Shown: in pieces, positions 19,306 through 28,297 of the stretch
How the letters are laid out: each line of letters begins with the position of its first letter
How positions within the stretch are numbered: position 1 is the stretch's first letter
Assembly (NCBI RefSeq): GCF_002943425.1
Contig: NZ_PTRA01000001.1
Span: 1,612,001 to 1,676,000 of the forward strand
Reading direction: 5' to 3'
Length of the DNA: 64,000 nucleotides
Source: Siphonobacter curvatus
Lineage (GTDB): Bacteria; Bacteroidota; Bacteroidia; Cytophagales; Spirosomataceae
Program-made: the position numbers and the translations under genes
Notes under the pieces: model-generated
The model's input: the letters and a program-made list of their open reading frames with translations, nothing else
Database searches by the model: none
Told to the model about the DNA's origin: nothing

Positions 19306-19863
19306 ATGGAACAGAAACTGCAAGGTAAGAAAGTAGCAATCCTGGTAACGGATGGCTTCGAGCAAGTAGAGTTAACGGAACCCCAACAAGCATTGATTGA
19401 TGCCGGGGCTGAAACCAAAATAATCTCTCCGAAAGACAAAGAAGTAAAAGGATGGGATCACACGGATTGGGGCGATACGTTCAACGTAGATGTACCGCTG
19501 TCACAAGCTAATCCCGAGGATTACGACGCCCTATTATTACCCGGTGGTGTGATGAATCCTGACTCACTGCGGATGGAAACAGACGCAGTCGCATTTGTCG
19601 AACACTTCTTTGAAAGTGGTAAGCCCGTGGCCGCTATTTGTCACGCTCCGATCATGCTGATTGAAGCAGACGTAGTAGAAGGCCGTAAACTGACCTCCTA
19701 TCCCTCACTGAAAACGGATTTAATCAATGCCGGTGCTGAATGGGTAGATGAAGAAGTGGTTACCGACAACGGTTTGGTAACCAGCCGTAAACCCGATGAC
19801 ATTCCTGCCTTCAACGCAAAAATGATTGAAGAAATCGCGGAAGGTCAACACGCACCAGCGTAA
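19306..19863 (+). CDS. DJ-1/PfpI family protein (YhbO/YraA-like type 1 amidotransferase fold)
   Basis: A 185-aa protein of the DJ-1/PfpI superfamily. The nucleophile elbow is AAICHAP with Cys112 followed by His113. LLLPGGVMNPD precedes it, and KLTSYPSLKTDLINAGAEWVDE and VVTDNGLVTSR are typical of YhbO/PfpI stress proteins. Family members act as general stress proteins, sometimes described as glyoxalase or deglycase. A specific activity cannot be assigned. It is cytoplasmic and a single-gene unit. Confidence 0.92.
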   Translation: MEQKLQGKKVAILVTDGFEQVELTEPQQALIDAGAETKIISPKDKEVKGWDHTDWGDTFNVDVPLSQANPEDYDALLLPGGVMNPDSLRMETDAVAFVEHFFESGKPVAAICHAPIMLIEADVVEGRKLTSYPSLKTDLINAGAEWVDEEVVTDNGLVTSRKPDDIPAFNAKMIEEIAEGQHAPA

Positions 19864-20021
19864 ATAGGCGGTAGGAGATCATATCGCTAACAATTAAAAC
19901 ATTTACGCTTAGTGTATTTTACATAAAACGTAGATGGAATAGTATTTTTGATATACATCATAGTAACTAAGAGGTGTGAAACGATTCCAATTCGTTCGGA
20001 TCTCATTAACCTAGAAAGACT

Positions 20022-20294
20022 ATGGAAAATCAGCAAAATCAATCTGGTCAGCAACAAGGTTCTGACGAGAATCAAACGAATCGTAACCAAAATCAGGGCA
20101 ATCAGCAAGCTCAGCAGGCGGGTCAAAATCAGTCACAGCAGGGAGCTGAGCCTAACCGCGGTAGTGGTAATCAGAGCGGCCGTGGTGCAGGTAATGGTGG
20201 AATTGGCACGGGTGAGTACGAAGGTACTGACCAAAATAATGAAACGCCGCAACGCGATTCCTATACACAGGAAGAACGTACAAGTCGGTTATAG
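20022..20294 (+). CDS. Small Gln/Asn/Gly-rich disordered protein
   Basis: A 90-aa protein of extreme composition. Residues 1-45 are almost all Gln, Asn, Ser and Gly, followed by RGSGNQSGRGAGNGGIGTG and a charged tail with TPQRDSYTQEERTSRL. It has no signal peptide, membrane segment or known domain. ATG at 20022 and the strong terminator just after the stop support a real transcription unit. Small stress-induced or DNA-binding-like disordered proteins of this kind are common in Cytophagales, but the function is unknown. Confidence 0.6.
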   Translation: MENQQNQSGQQQGSDENQTNRNQNQGNQQAQQAGQNQSQQGAEPNRGSGNQSGRGAGNGGIGTGEYEGTDQNNETPQRDSYTQEERTSRL

Positions 20295-20311
20295 TGCTTA
20301 GACGATAGATG

Positions 20312-20349
20312 AAAAAAGACCTCCTGTTCGTAAACAGGAGGTCTTTTTT
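20312..20349. terminator. Bidirectional terminator between the Q/N-rich gene and mogA
   Basis: Perfect 17-bp stem AAAAAAGACCTCCTGTT / AACAGGAGGTCTTTTTT with loop CGTA. It lies between convergent genes. Confidence 0.9.
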
Positions 20350-20362
20350 GTAATAATTTGTA

Positions 20363-20896
20363 TTAAGCCGATTTCGGACGAAAGGCTTTAATCACCGCTT
20401 CATTCGTTTGTAGAAACGGACCGTCGATCAAATCAATGCAATACGGAATAGCGGGAAACACCGCATCTAGACATTGCCGAATAGCCGAGGGCTTGCCGGG
20501 CAAATTAACGATCAGACACGCCCCACGAATACCCGCCGTTTGTCGGGAAAGGATGGCCGTCGGTACGTATTCCAGACTCACTTTCCGCATCAGTTCCCCA
20601 AAACCGGGCATCATTTTCTGACAGACGGCTTCGGTAGCTTCCGGCGTTACGTCGCGGGGAGCGGGACCCGTACCCCCCGAGGTAACCACCAGACAGCAGC
20701 CCTCCTGATCGGCCAATTCAATAAGCGTCTGGGAAATGAGCTCCTGTTCATCGGGAATGACCCGATACACGGGTTCCCAGTCATTAACCAGATACTCCGT
20801 CAGCGTCGAGAGAATAGCTTTCCCCGGAATGTCTTCGTAAATACCCGCACTGGCCCGGTCCGAAACATTGATGATTCCTATTTTAATCGGCTTCAT
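20363..20896 (-). CDS. mogA: Molybdopterin adenylyltransferase MogA/MoaB family
   Basis: A 177-aa enzyme of the MogA/MoaB fold. It adenylates molybdopterin ahead of molybdenum insertion. TSGGTGPAPRDVTPEAT is the family substrate-binding motif, and LVINLPGKPSAIRQCL is the second conserved motif. It lies 12 nt downstream of metG and is probably co-transcribed with it. Other cofactor genes (moaA, moaC, moeA) are absent from the window. Confidence 0.9.
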   Translation of the reverse strand: MKPIKIGIINVSDRASAGIYEDIPGKAILSTLTEYLVNDWEPVYRVIPDEQELISQTLIELADQEGCCLVVTSGGTGPAPRDVTPEATEAVCQKMMPGFGELMRKVSLEYVPTAILSRQTAGIRGACLIVNLPGKPSAIRQCLDAVFPAIPYCIDLIDGPFLQTNEAVIKAFRPKSA

Positions 20897-20908
20897 ACAG
20901 TCAGTACG

Positions 20909-22951
20909 TTAGGAGATGGTACCACCATTCCAGACGGGCTCGCCCGGACGGATAAACTGTAACTTACCATCCCGGTCTTCCGCCATCAGAATCATTCCCT
21001 GGGATTCGATGCCCATCATCTTACGCGGAGCCAGGTTTACCAGCAGCGACACCTGCTGACCAACGATAGCCTCGGGTGAAAAGTGTTCGGCAATACCACT
21101 CACCACTGTTCGCGTATCCAATCCCGTATCCAGCGTTAGTTTCAATAACTTTTTGGATTTGGGGACGGCTTCGGCGGCCGTAATCGTAGCTACGCGGATA
21201 TCGAGTTTAGCGAAGTCGTCATAGGTAACCGATTCTTTCGCGGGAGCGGGCGTTTTGGAGGCCAGTTCGTTCATTTTCTTCGTATTCAGTAATTTCTGAA
21301 CCTGAGCTTCAATCACAGAGTCTTCGATTTTTTCGAACAGAAGACCCGTGTTTTCAATCACGTGACCCTCAGGTAGCAGATTCAGGTGACCTGCTTTGGA
21401 CCAATCCGCCTCGGCGAAATGTAGTGTATTCCGCAGTTTTTCCGCCGTGAAAGGCAGGAAGGGTTCCGCCAGAATCGCCAGGGTAGCCGTTAACTGTAGG
21501 CCCAGGTTTAAAATCGTAGCGGCCCGATCTGGATTTTCCTTCAGTACTTTCCAGGGCTCAGTTGCTGCTAAATACTGATTACCCAATCGGGCTACTTCCA
21601 TGAACAAACTCAAACCTTCGCGGAGGCGGAAGTTTTCCAGCGAATCAGCGATGCGGGCGGGGTACTGAGCCAGATCGTCCAGCATTTTCTGATCCACTTC
21701 GGTCAGCTCGCCCCGAGCGGGTACGGCCGGTCCGAAGTTTTTTTCCGTTAGTACCAAGGCACGATTCACGAAGTTACCCAGGATTCCAACCAGCTCGGAG
21801 TTGTTTCGTGTCTGGTAATCTTTCCAGGTAAACTCTGAATCTTTCGTTTCGGGAGCATTGGCAATCAGTACATACCGAAGTACATCCTGCTTGCCGGGCA
21901 TGTCTTCCAGGTACTCGTGCAGCCAGACGGCCCAGTTCCGGGAGGTCGAGATTTTATCACCTTCCAGGTTCATGAACTCATTGGCCGGTACATTATCCGC
22001 ACCAGGAATAAACCGTCCATCGGCCATCAGCATCGCTGGGAAAATCAGGCAATGGAAGACAATGTTATCTTTTCCGATGAAGTGAACCAGTCGCGTATCG
22101 TCGGCTTTCCACCATTTTTCCCAATCATCGCGCTTCAGTTCTTTCGTAAAGGTGATGTAACCAATGGGAGCATCAAACCAAACGTACATCACTTTGCCCT
22201 CCGCATCGGGTAAGGGTACCTTGATGCCCCAGTCCAGATCCCGCGTCATCGCTCGGGGCTTCAGACCTTCGTTGAGCCAGGAGCGTACCTGTCCAGCCAC
22301 GTTGGTTTTCCATTCGGGGTGACTGGCCACGTAGGCTTCCAACTCGGGCTGCATGGCGTCGAGGGGAAGGTTCCAGTTCTTGGTCGCTTTCAGAATCGGC
22401 GTTTCACCAGACAGCATCGAGCGGGGATTAATCAGTTCCCGAGGACTCAGCGTACTGCCACAACGTTCGCACTGGTCACCGTAGGCGTTTTCGTTGCCGC
22501 ATACGGGGCAGGTTCCCACGATATAGCGATCGGCCAGAAACTGACCCGCTTTTTCGTCGTAATACTGCTCGGTAACTTCCTCCACAAATTTGCCTTGGTT
22601 GTACAATTGTAGGAAAATATCCTGCGACATTTCGTGGTGTACCGGCTTGGAGGTACGGGAATAAATGTCAAAGTTGATCCCGAAATCCGCGAACGATTTA
22701 CTGATCTGGGTGTAATACTTATCAACAACTTCCTGGGGCGTGATGCCTTCTTTCTGGGCCCGAATCGTGATGGGGACACCGTGTTCGTCGGTACCCGAAA
22801 TAAAGGCTACCTCCTTGCCTTTGGCTCGCAGGTAGCGTACATATACGTCAGCTGGTACGTAGCATCCCGCCAGGTGCCCGATGTGAATGGGACCATTGGC
22901 GTAGATGAGAGCCGCGGTGACGGTGGTTCGATTAAATTTCTTCTCAGACAT
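20909..22951 (-). CDS. metG: Methionine--tRNA ligase MetG
   Basis: Methionyl-tRNA synthetase of 680 aa. It charges tRNA-Met and initiator tRNA. The class I HIGH motif is at 23-26 (PIHIGHLAG). A zinc-ribbon insertion has [19 protein letters not shown]. The KMSKS loop is degenerate (DKISTSR). The C-terminal EMAP/Trbp-like tRNA-binding domain starts near [15 protein letters not shown] (about 580), so this is the dimeric long form. A TACTTTTG promoter element precedes it, and mogA follows. Confidence 0.98.
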   Translation of the reverse strand: MSEKKFNRTTVTAALIYANGPIHIGHLAGCYVPADVYVRYLRAKGKEVAFISGTDEHGVPITIRAQKEGITPQEVVDKYYTQISKSFADFGINFDIYSRTSKPVHHEMSQDIFLQLYNQGKFVEEVTEQYYDEKAGQFLADRYIVGTCPVCGNENAYGDQCERCGSTLSPRELINPRSMLSGETPILKATKNWNLPLDAMQPELEAYVASHPEWKTNVAGQVRSWLNEGLKPRAMTRDLDWGIKVPLPDAEGKVMYVWFDAPIGYITFTKELKRDDWEKWWKADDTRLVHFIGKDNIVFHCLIFPAMLMADGRFIPGADNVPANEFMNLEGDKISTSRNWAVWLHEYLEDMPGKQDVLRYVLIANAPETKDSEFTWKDYQTRNNSELVGILGNFVNRALVLTEKNFGPAVPARGELTEVDQKMLDDLAQYPARIADSLENFRLREGLSLFMEVARLGNQYLAATEPWKVLKENPDRAATILNLGLQLTATLAILAEPFLPFTAEKLRNTLHFAEADWSKAGHLNLLPEGHVIENTGLLFEKIEDSVIEAQVQKLLNTKKMNELASKTPAPAKESVTYDDFAKLDIRVATITAAEAVPKSKKLLKLTLDTGLDTRTVVSGIAEHFSPEAIVGQQVSLLVNLAPRKMMGIESQGMILMAEDRDGKLQFIRPGEPVWNGGTIS

Positions 22952-22973
22952 GAAAAAAGGGTCATTAGAGCCG

Positions 22974-22981
22974 CAAAAGTA
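22974..22981 (-). promoter_or_regulatory. Promoter -7 element for metG-mogA
   Basis: Minus-strand TACTTTTG (22981-22974), 22 nt upstream of the metG ATG, gives a very short leader. Confidence 0.45.
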
Positions 22982-23050
22982 AACATTTTTAAAGGACTCC
23001 GTTCAGCGAATAGATACGAGCCACGAAGTTCAGCAATTCCCAAAAATGCG

Positions 23051-23058
23051 TACTTTTG
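23051..23058 (+). promoter_or_regulatory. Promoter -7 element for the epimerase gene
   Basis: TACTTTTG at 23051-23058. Because the element lies just inside the longest possible reading frame (ATG 23046), it favours the downstream start at 23154. Confidence 0.4.
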
Positions 23059-23153
23059 AAGCATCAGTACGGAAGGGTGGTCAAATACCGAACCGATTTC
23101 TGCTGACCGGGCTCCGGCTCTTCTTGATAGTAGTATCGTTTCTGCTTAATCGA

Positions 23154-24167
23154 ATGATTCTTCTCACCGGGGCTAATGGCCTGATTGGTAGTTTTATAGC
23201 TAAAAAATTTCTTGCGGAAGGGATTTCCGTACGGGCCATTCGCCGGGCTGGTAGTGACCTGTCGTTGGTACAAGACGTAGAATCGGAAATTGAGTGGGTG
23301 GAAGGCGACGTGCTGGACGTATCTTCGCTCGAAATCGCTCTTCAGGATTGTACGCAGGTCGTACACGCCGCGGCAATGGTATCCTTTTCGCCGAAAGAAA
23401 AAGCAAAATTATATCAGGTTAACGTGGAAGGTACGGCTAACGTCGTCAATGCCTGTCTGCACGCCGGAATTCAGAAACTGGCCTACATCAGTTCCGTAGC
23501 GGCTCTGGGCCGACCCGCCCAGCAGAGTACGAATCCGGATCGGCCCACGGTCGTAAACGAAAACCAGAAGTGGGAAGATTCGCCGCTGAACTCCCATTAC
23601 GCCATTTCGAAATACCAGGCTGAACTGGAAGTATGGCGGGGCATTTCCGAAGGCTTACCGGCCGTCATTGTCAACCCCAGCGTGGTCATCGGCGAGGGCG
23701 ACTGGCACCGGAGTAGTACCGCCCTGTTTAAATACGTATACGATGAAAAGCCTTTCTACACGAATGGTACGCTGAATTACGTCGATGTGCTGGATGTAGC
23801 CGAAGCGATCTACCAGTTGCTGCAAAGTGACATCCAGGATGAGCGATTCATCGTGAGCGGCGGGAAAACATCCTACAAACATTTTTTTGAATTAATTGCT
23901 CAGTACATGGGCAAGAATGCCCCCCGTTACGGCGTTACACCCATGCTAGCCGAGGTGGCGTGGCGGTGGGAAGCCTTCAAAGCCGTATTCACCCAGAAAC
24001 AACCGTTAGTGACGAAAGAAACGGCCCGTACTTCACAATTACACTTTTTCTACCCCAGTACTAAACTGGAACAAAGCCTGAATTTTCAATTTCATTCGCT
24101 GGAAGCGAGTGTTCAGCGGATTGCTGAGCAACTGCTGAAAGTAGAACAGGAACCAAAAACTGTTTAA
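23154..24167 (+). CDS. NAD-dependent epimerase/dehydratase family protein (extended SDR)
   Basis: A 337-aa Rossmann-fold enzyme. It starts MILLTGANGLIGSFIAKKF, with the GxxGxxG cofactor loop at residues 6-12. The catalytic YxxxK is in SHYAISKYQAELE, and VIVNPSVVIGEGDW is the typical extended-SDR motif after it. It is closest in style to dihydroflavonol-4-reductase-like/3-beta-HSD SDRs. The substrate is unknown. The frame is open from ATG 23046, but the first 36 codons run over a promoter element and MILLTGANG is the natural N-terminus. Confidence 0.88.
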   Translation: MILLTGANGLIGSFIAKKFLAEGISVRAIRRAGSDLSLVQDVESEIEWVEGDVLDVSSLEIALQDCTQVVHAAAMVSFSPKEKAKLYQVNVEGTANVVNACLHAGIQKLAYISSVAALGRPAQQSTNPDRPTVVNENQKWEDSPLNSHYAISKYQAELEVWRGISEGLPAVIVNPSVVIGEGDWHRSSTALFKYVYDEKPFYTNGTLNYVDVLDVAEAIYQLLQSDIQDERFIVSGGKTSYKHFFELIAQYMGKNAPRYGVTPMLAEVAWRWEAFKAVFTQKQPLVTKETARTSQLHFFYPSTKLEQSLNFQFHSLEASVQRIAEQLLKVEQEPKTV

Positions 24168-24237
24168 CGAAAGCTTTTTACTACGCTAAAAAAAATATTG
24201 TTTTGCCATTATTCCAGGCTAACAGATACAACCACTC

Positions 24238-24738
24238 ATGAAGACGCTCTTACCCATTCTTACGCTTGTTGTGGCAAGCTTTACGGCTCAGGCTCAAAGC
24301 GAAGATGCTGCGATTAAGGAAACGCTCCAAAACTATATTGATGGTGGAGCAACCGGCGACACAGCCAGTCTGAACCGGGCATTCTACCCCACGGCAAACC
24401 TGCGTAGTCTGGCCAATGGCCGCGTAACGAGCACACCTGTGAAGGAATTTATTGGTCGTACGCCCAAAGGTGGAGCCAACTGGACGGGTCGGATTGTATC
24501 CTACAGTTATTTGGGTACGGCGGGTTCGGCCGTACTGGAAATGCAACTGGAGTCTTTTAAATTTGTTGACTTTTTGTCGCTGATGAAAATCGGAAACGAC
24601 TGGAAAATCGTAAGTAGAGTTTTCACACGGGCTGAAAAAGATCAACCCATTACTTCAGTGGGAGGAGGAAAAACTGCCGTTGCTCAGAAAAAAACTGTAG
24701 CGAAGCCCAAGCCGAAATCGGACGATGGCTGGGAATGA
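24238..24738 (+). CDS. Secreted NTF2-like (DUF4440/lumazine-binding type) protein
   Basis: A 166-aa protein with a signal peptide ending TAQAQ (about 19). An NTF2-like cone domain follows: AIKETLQNYIDGGATGDTASLNRAFYP, then MKIGNDWKIVSRVFTR at its end. The Lys/Pro-rich C-terminus (VAKPKPKSDDGWE) looks disordered. Such periplasmic proteins have no defined activity in most cases. It lies 26 nt upstream of the DUF937-OmpA gene on the same strand. Confidence 0.8.
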   Translation: MKTLLPILTLVVASFTAQAQSEDAAIKETLQNYIDGGATGDTASLNRAFYPTANLRSLANGRVTSTPVKEFIGRTPKGGANWTGRIVSYSYLGTAGSAVLEMQLESFKFVDFLSLMKIGNDWKIVSRVFTRAEKDQPITSVGGGKTAVAQKKTVAKPKPKSDDGWE

Positions 24739-24764
24739 GAAACCGAACCTCCTAATTACTACCG

Positions 24765-26006
24765 ATGAATATTTTTTCGTACCTGAAAGACTATCTCTCC
24801 GCCGATCTGGTGGAGGCTATGGCTTCCCATATTAATGAAGATGCCGGAAAAACCCGGCAGGCAGCGGAGGTAACGGCTTTGTCCGTAGTAGCTGCTTTTT
24901 TGAAAAGGTCATCGACCGAGAGTGGGGCAAAGGCCATGTACAAAGCCATTGAGCGAGAAAACCTCTATGGCAATCACTTAGGACCCCTGTCTGCTCAATT
25001 CCGGGATCGGGATCAGGCTAGCCAGATTATTCAGAAAGGAAGTAATCTGTTTAGTCACTTATTGCCCGACAAACGGAGTGTTCTCATTGCGATGATTGCC
25101 AGCCATGCTCGCATTCGGAGTTCTTCGGCTACCAGCGTGCTGGGAGCAATGTCGTACCTGACGTTGGATATTCTGGGTAAGCAGGTGAAAGATCAGAATC
25201 TGGACCCGGTTGGGCTAGCTATGGTCTTGCGTAACCAAAAAGATTACCTCATCAAAGAGGCCGATCCCGAATTGCTGGATAAAGTCGTAACGACACTTTC
25301 CATTGAAGATATGGAACGGATTGGTTACGTAACGCCCACGGAGGAAGCTGAAGCCGAGGTAGTATCGCGAACCCGAACCCGCCCTCAGACGGAAAATCCT
25401 TACGCGGATCTAACGGAAAATCCTACCTTTCCCTGGAAGGCAATTCTAGGAGGGGTGGCTTTGCTGGTAGTACTCGGCGGTGGCTATTACGCTTGGCAAC
25501 AGTACGGAAGTACGGTGCAGTCGGCGGCTCTGCAGGATACAACGGTTACCGAAGAAGTAGCCTTACCCACGGATTCAACGGCTCGCTATCCGGATTCAAC
25601 ACAAGTAGCAACAACACCTGCTACGGCGACGACGCCCGCTGGTGAATCATTGGCCGATAAGCTGACCCAACATCTGAATAATCCGCTGAGCAAAGCGGGC
25701 AAAACGTTCGTTTTTGAAGGGATCACCTTTGATCCGCTAACGAACGAGCCTACGCCCCAATCCATTCCGGCCCTTGATGGGCTAGCTGCCGTGCTCAAGA
25801 AGAATCCAAACTTGCAACTCAAGTTTACCGGAGTAACGCGGCAGGCGGCAAACAAGAAAAACGTATTCAAGCAAGCCAATAGTATTAAAGCTTACCTGAC
25901 TCGGGCGGGGGTTGACATCATCCGACTGGATGTGGCTAGCTTTGTGACCCAAGATGCGGGGAGATCGGGTGAAGATTTTATAGTTGTGAAAGTAGTACAA
26001 CAATAG
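24765..26006 (+). CDS. DUF937 domain protein with transmembrane helix and OmpA-like C-terminus
   Basis: A 413-aa protein in three parts. Residues 1-180 form an alpha-helical DUF937 domain (DYLSADLVEAMASHINED, LTLDILGKQVK). One transmembrane helix lies at about 225-245 (AILGGVALLVVLGGGYYAW). After a Thr/Ala-rich linker comes an OmpA-like domain from about 322 (TFVFEGITFDPLTNEPT, then LKKNPNLQLKFTGVT). The C-terminal part resembles the peptidoglycan-binding OmpA family but is shortened. The arrangement suggests an inner-membrane protein with the OmpA part outside. Function unknown. Confidence 0.8.
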   Translation: MNIFSYLKDYLSADLVEAMASHINEDAGKTRQAAEVTALSVVAAFLKRSSTESGAKAMYKAIERENLYGNHLGPLSAQFRDRDQASQIIQKGSNLFSHLLPDKRSVLIAMIASHARIRSSSATSVLGAMSYLTLDILGKQVKDQNLDPVGLAMVLRNQKDYLIKEADPELLDKVVTTLSIEDMERIGYVTPTEEAEAEVVSRTRTRPQTENPYADLTENPTFPWKAILGGVALLVVLGGGYYAWQQYGSTVQSAALQDTTVTEEVALPTDSTARYPDSTQVATTPATATTPAGESLADKLTQHLNNPLSKAGKTFVFEGITFDPLTNEPTPQSIPALDGLAAVLKKNPNLQLKFTGVTRQAANKKNVFKQANSIKAYLTRAGVDIIRLDVASFVTQDAGRSGEDFIVVKVVQQ

Positions 26007-26022
26007 GTTATACTCGACTGAA

Positions 26023-26061
26023 TAAAAGAGGTCCCGGTGATTCACCACCGGGACCTCTTTT
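26023..26061. terminator. Bidirectional terminator between DUF937 gene and histidine kinase
   Basis: Perfect stem TAAAAGAGGTCCCGGTG / CACCGGGACCTCTTTTA with loop ATTCA, between convergent genes. Its right edge touches the kinase stop codon. Confidence 0.85.
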
Positions 26062-27331
26062 ATTCATCTACCTTCTTTTTGGTAATGCAAAATTCGTGAA
26101 TACCTCCGATTTCGGCGTAGCGGATCTGAAGGCCATAATTATCGCATATTTCTTTCACAATTGATAAACCCAAACCTACGGATTCGGAAGAACCTCCTTG
26201 CTTTTTAAAGCGGGAGAATAAATCGTTCGGATCATTCTGTAAAGGATGCCCCGTATTGCTAAGGCACAAGGCAGAATCGGTAGAGCGTAGGCGGATTTCG
26301 CCTTGGGGCACGTTATGACGTAAGGCATTACTGACCAGATTGGTAACCAAATTTTCGGCCAGTACGGGTGGCAGGTTAGCCCAAAACGGAGCTTCCACGG
26401 CTGTATGTAACCGGATGCCTTTGTGTTGAAGCAATTCTTCCATGTCCCATAATCGCTCCAACAACTGATCGCTAAGATTGATAGGTTGTTCGTTGGCAAA
26501 CTGCCGATTTTCAATCTTGGCCAGTAATAGCAAGCCCTGATACAGTCGTGACATCCGCAGCGATGCTTCGTAGATGGTTTGAATCCAGCGAGTCTGCTTT
26601 TCCGTCAGATGCTCGGACTGAATCAGCTCTTCTACTTTAGCCGTAATCAGGGCCAGCGGGGTTTGTAATTCGTGAGAAGCGTTTTCGGTGAATTCCTTCA
26701 GGTTCAGATAATCGTGCAGTATCTGATCGGACATTTTCTGTAACACTTCATTCAATTCCTTGAATTCAATGATGTCGGGCTGATCAAGTTGCAAATGCTG
26801 ACCACGGACCAAGTCGAACTGCTTAATGCGAGATAATGTCTCGTAAAAAGGCTGCCAGATACGTCCTGAGAGGCGATCCTGAAACCAGTACGTACCCGCA
26901 AGTAATAGAGCAAGTACCGTGGCCATCGTGAACGTAATCGCCTCCATAAGCCGGTACGACTGAATCATGGATTTGCGAATAGCTACCCGATGCTCAACGC
27001 CTTTAATGGACTCGTAAAACGTCAGTTGCCGAAAGGGAACCAGCTTTTGCGTATACCGATCTTCGATCAGTGTATCCTTAAATGATTCCTGAAAACCTGC
27101 GGGTACGCGGCCTAACTCTACTTCAATCTTGTTCTCGACGAAGTATGAGTTGGCCGTCCACCCGTAATGCTGGATATAGAGTTGAAAATCCCGCTTTTCT
27201 ACCAGTAATCGGTTTTCTACTTCATCGTAAATGAGCCATTTGATAATTCCGTAGAACGCCAGAGCCGTAGCCAGATACAAGATCACCGAAAAAAGCAGAT
27301 AGATCCGGTTGGTTTTTTCGAGCAATCTCAT
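26060..27331 (-). CDS. Two-component sensor histidine kinase
   Basis: A 423-aa membrane kinase with transmembrane helices at about 11-33 and 131-150 around a roughly 95-residue periplasmic sensor. The HisKA dimerisation domain holds the phospho-acceptor His220 in NASHELQTPLALI. The N box is LVSNALRH and the G2 box is GLGLSIVKEICDNYG. The sensor has no recognised domain. The ATG overlaps the response-regulator stop by 4 nt (ATGA), so the pair is translationally coupled. Confidence 0.93.
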   Translation of the reverse strand: MRLLEKTNRIYLLFSVILYLATALAFYGIIKWLIYDEVENRLLVEKRDFQLYIQHYGWTANSYFVENKIEVELGRVPAGFQESFKDTLIEDRYTQKLVPFRQLTFYESIKGVEHRVAIRKSMIQSYRLMEAITFTMATVLALLLAGTYWFQDRLSGRIWQPFYETLSRIKQFDLVRGQHLQLDQPDIIEFKELNEVLQKMSDQILHDYLNLKEFTENASHELQTPLALITAKVEELIQSEHLTEKQTRWIQTIYEASLRMSRLYQGLLLLAKIENRQFANEQPINLSDQLLERLWDMEELLQHKGIRLHTAVEAPFWANLPPVLAENLVTNLVSNALRHNVPQGEIRLRSTDSALCLSNTGHPLQNDPNDLFSRFKKQGGSSESVGLGLSIVKEICDNYGLQIRYAEIGGIHEFCITKKKVDE

Positions 27332-28005
27332 GCCGTTCCAAATTTGTAGCCAATGCCGTAAATGGATCGAATATAATCGCCACTTCCTTTTTCGACGAGC
27401 TTGCGACGCAGGTTTTTAATGTGCGAGTACACCATATCCAGCGAATCGGCGGAGTCGATGTGGTCGCCCCAGAGGTGCTCGGCAATGGATGCTTTCGTGA
27501 GAGCTACGTCGATATTCGCCAGAAAGTAGAGTAACAGATCATATTCTTTGCGGGAAAGCACCGTTTCCTGCTGATTCACGAACACTTTACGAGCCTGAAC
27601 CTGCACGAGTATTTCACGATACTGAATTTCGTTGTGGCCGCCAAAATTTCGCCGCCGAATCAGGGATTTTACGCGGGCATTGAGTTCGGAAAGATGAAAG
27701 GGTTTGGTCAAATAGTCATCTGAGCCTACTTCCAGTCCTTTAATTCGATCTTCCAGAGCATTACGGGCCGAAATGATAATGATCCCCGTCGAGGCCGTTC
27801 GCTTTTTGAGCGTTTCGATGAGTTGCAGGCCATCGCCGCCGGGTAGCGTTAGGTCTACAATGACGCAGTCGTATTCATACAAATACATTTTTTCATCGGC
27901 TTCGGCGTAGGTAACGGCCATTTCACAGCGGTATCCTTCCCGCGATAAATAAGCCGAAATACTTTCGGCCAGGCCCTGTTCATCTTCCACCACCAACATT
28001 TTCAT
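27328..28005 (-). CDS. OmpR-family response regulator
   Basis: A 225-aa DNA-binding regulator. The receiver domain starts MKMLVVEDEQ and has the phospho-acceptor Asp51 in VIVDLTLPGGDG and the conserved Lys in DDYLTKPF. The winged-helix C-terminal domain ends SGDYIRSIYGIGYKF. The frame is open further upstream to 28170, but the first 55 codons do not belong to a receiver domain, so ATG 28005 is used. It is the partner of the downstream kinase. Target genes are unknown; the next unit upstream is the FucP-like symporter. Confidence 0.93.
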   Translation of the reverse strand: MKMLVVEDEQGLAESISAYLSREGYRCEMAVTYAEADEKMYLYEYDCVIVDLTLPGGDGLQLIETLKKRTASTGIIIISARNALEDRIKGLEVGSDDYLTKPFHLSELNARVKSLIRRRNFGGHNEIQYREILVQVQARKVFVNQQETVLSRKEYDLLLYFLANIDVALTKASIAEHLWGDHIDSADSLDMVYSHIKNLRRKLVEKGSGDYIRSIYGIGYKFGTA

Positions 28006-28232
28006 AGCTTTTTCGTAAGGATTGACGGAGCGAAAATAGAAGGTCAATTTTGGAAATATCTGGGAAGAGCCGTTAATAAAAGGTTGAATAGTATAGGTTT
28101 GGCGGGGGAGAGTCGTTAGGAAAACAGCCATGGGTTGCCCGTCAGCGGTAGGCCTTGGATTACCCCGCATAAATTGGGTATACTGGTGCAGGTTTCCAAA
28201 ACTGTACCCACCATGGAGCAGTTTCTAACTGC

Positions 28233-28292
28233 CTTATGCTAAACGAAAAGGTCCTCCGGTTTAAACCGGAGGACCTTTTCGTTTAGCATAAG
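28233..28292. terminator. Perfect 60-bp palindrome, probable terminator of the sugar symporter gene
   Basis: Two exact 30-nt inverted arms (28233-28262 and 28263-28292) meet without spacer; the outer ends are CTTATGCTAAACG/CGTTTAGCATAAG. It begins 5 nt beyond the symporter stop on the minus strand. The inner AAGGTCCTCCGG/CCGGAGGACCTT part resembles the other terminators here. Confidence 0.8.
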
Positions 28293-28297
28293 CAAAA

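Noticed and set aside
23046-23153. ATG 23046 as the start of the epimerase
   Set aside because: The first 36 codons overlap a TACTTTTG promoter element and precede the natural Rossmann N-terminus MILLTGANG.
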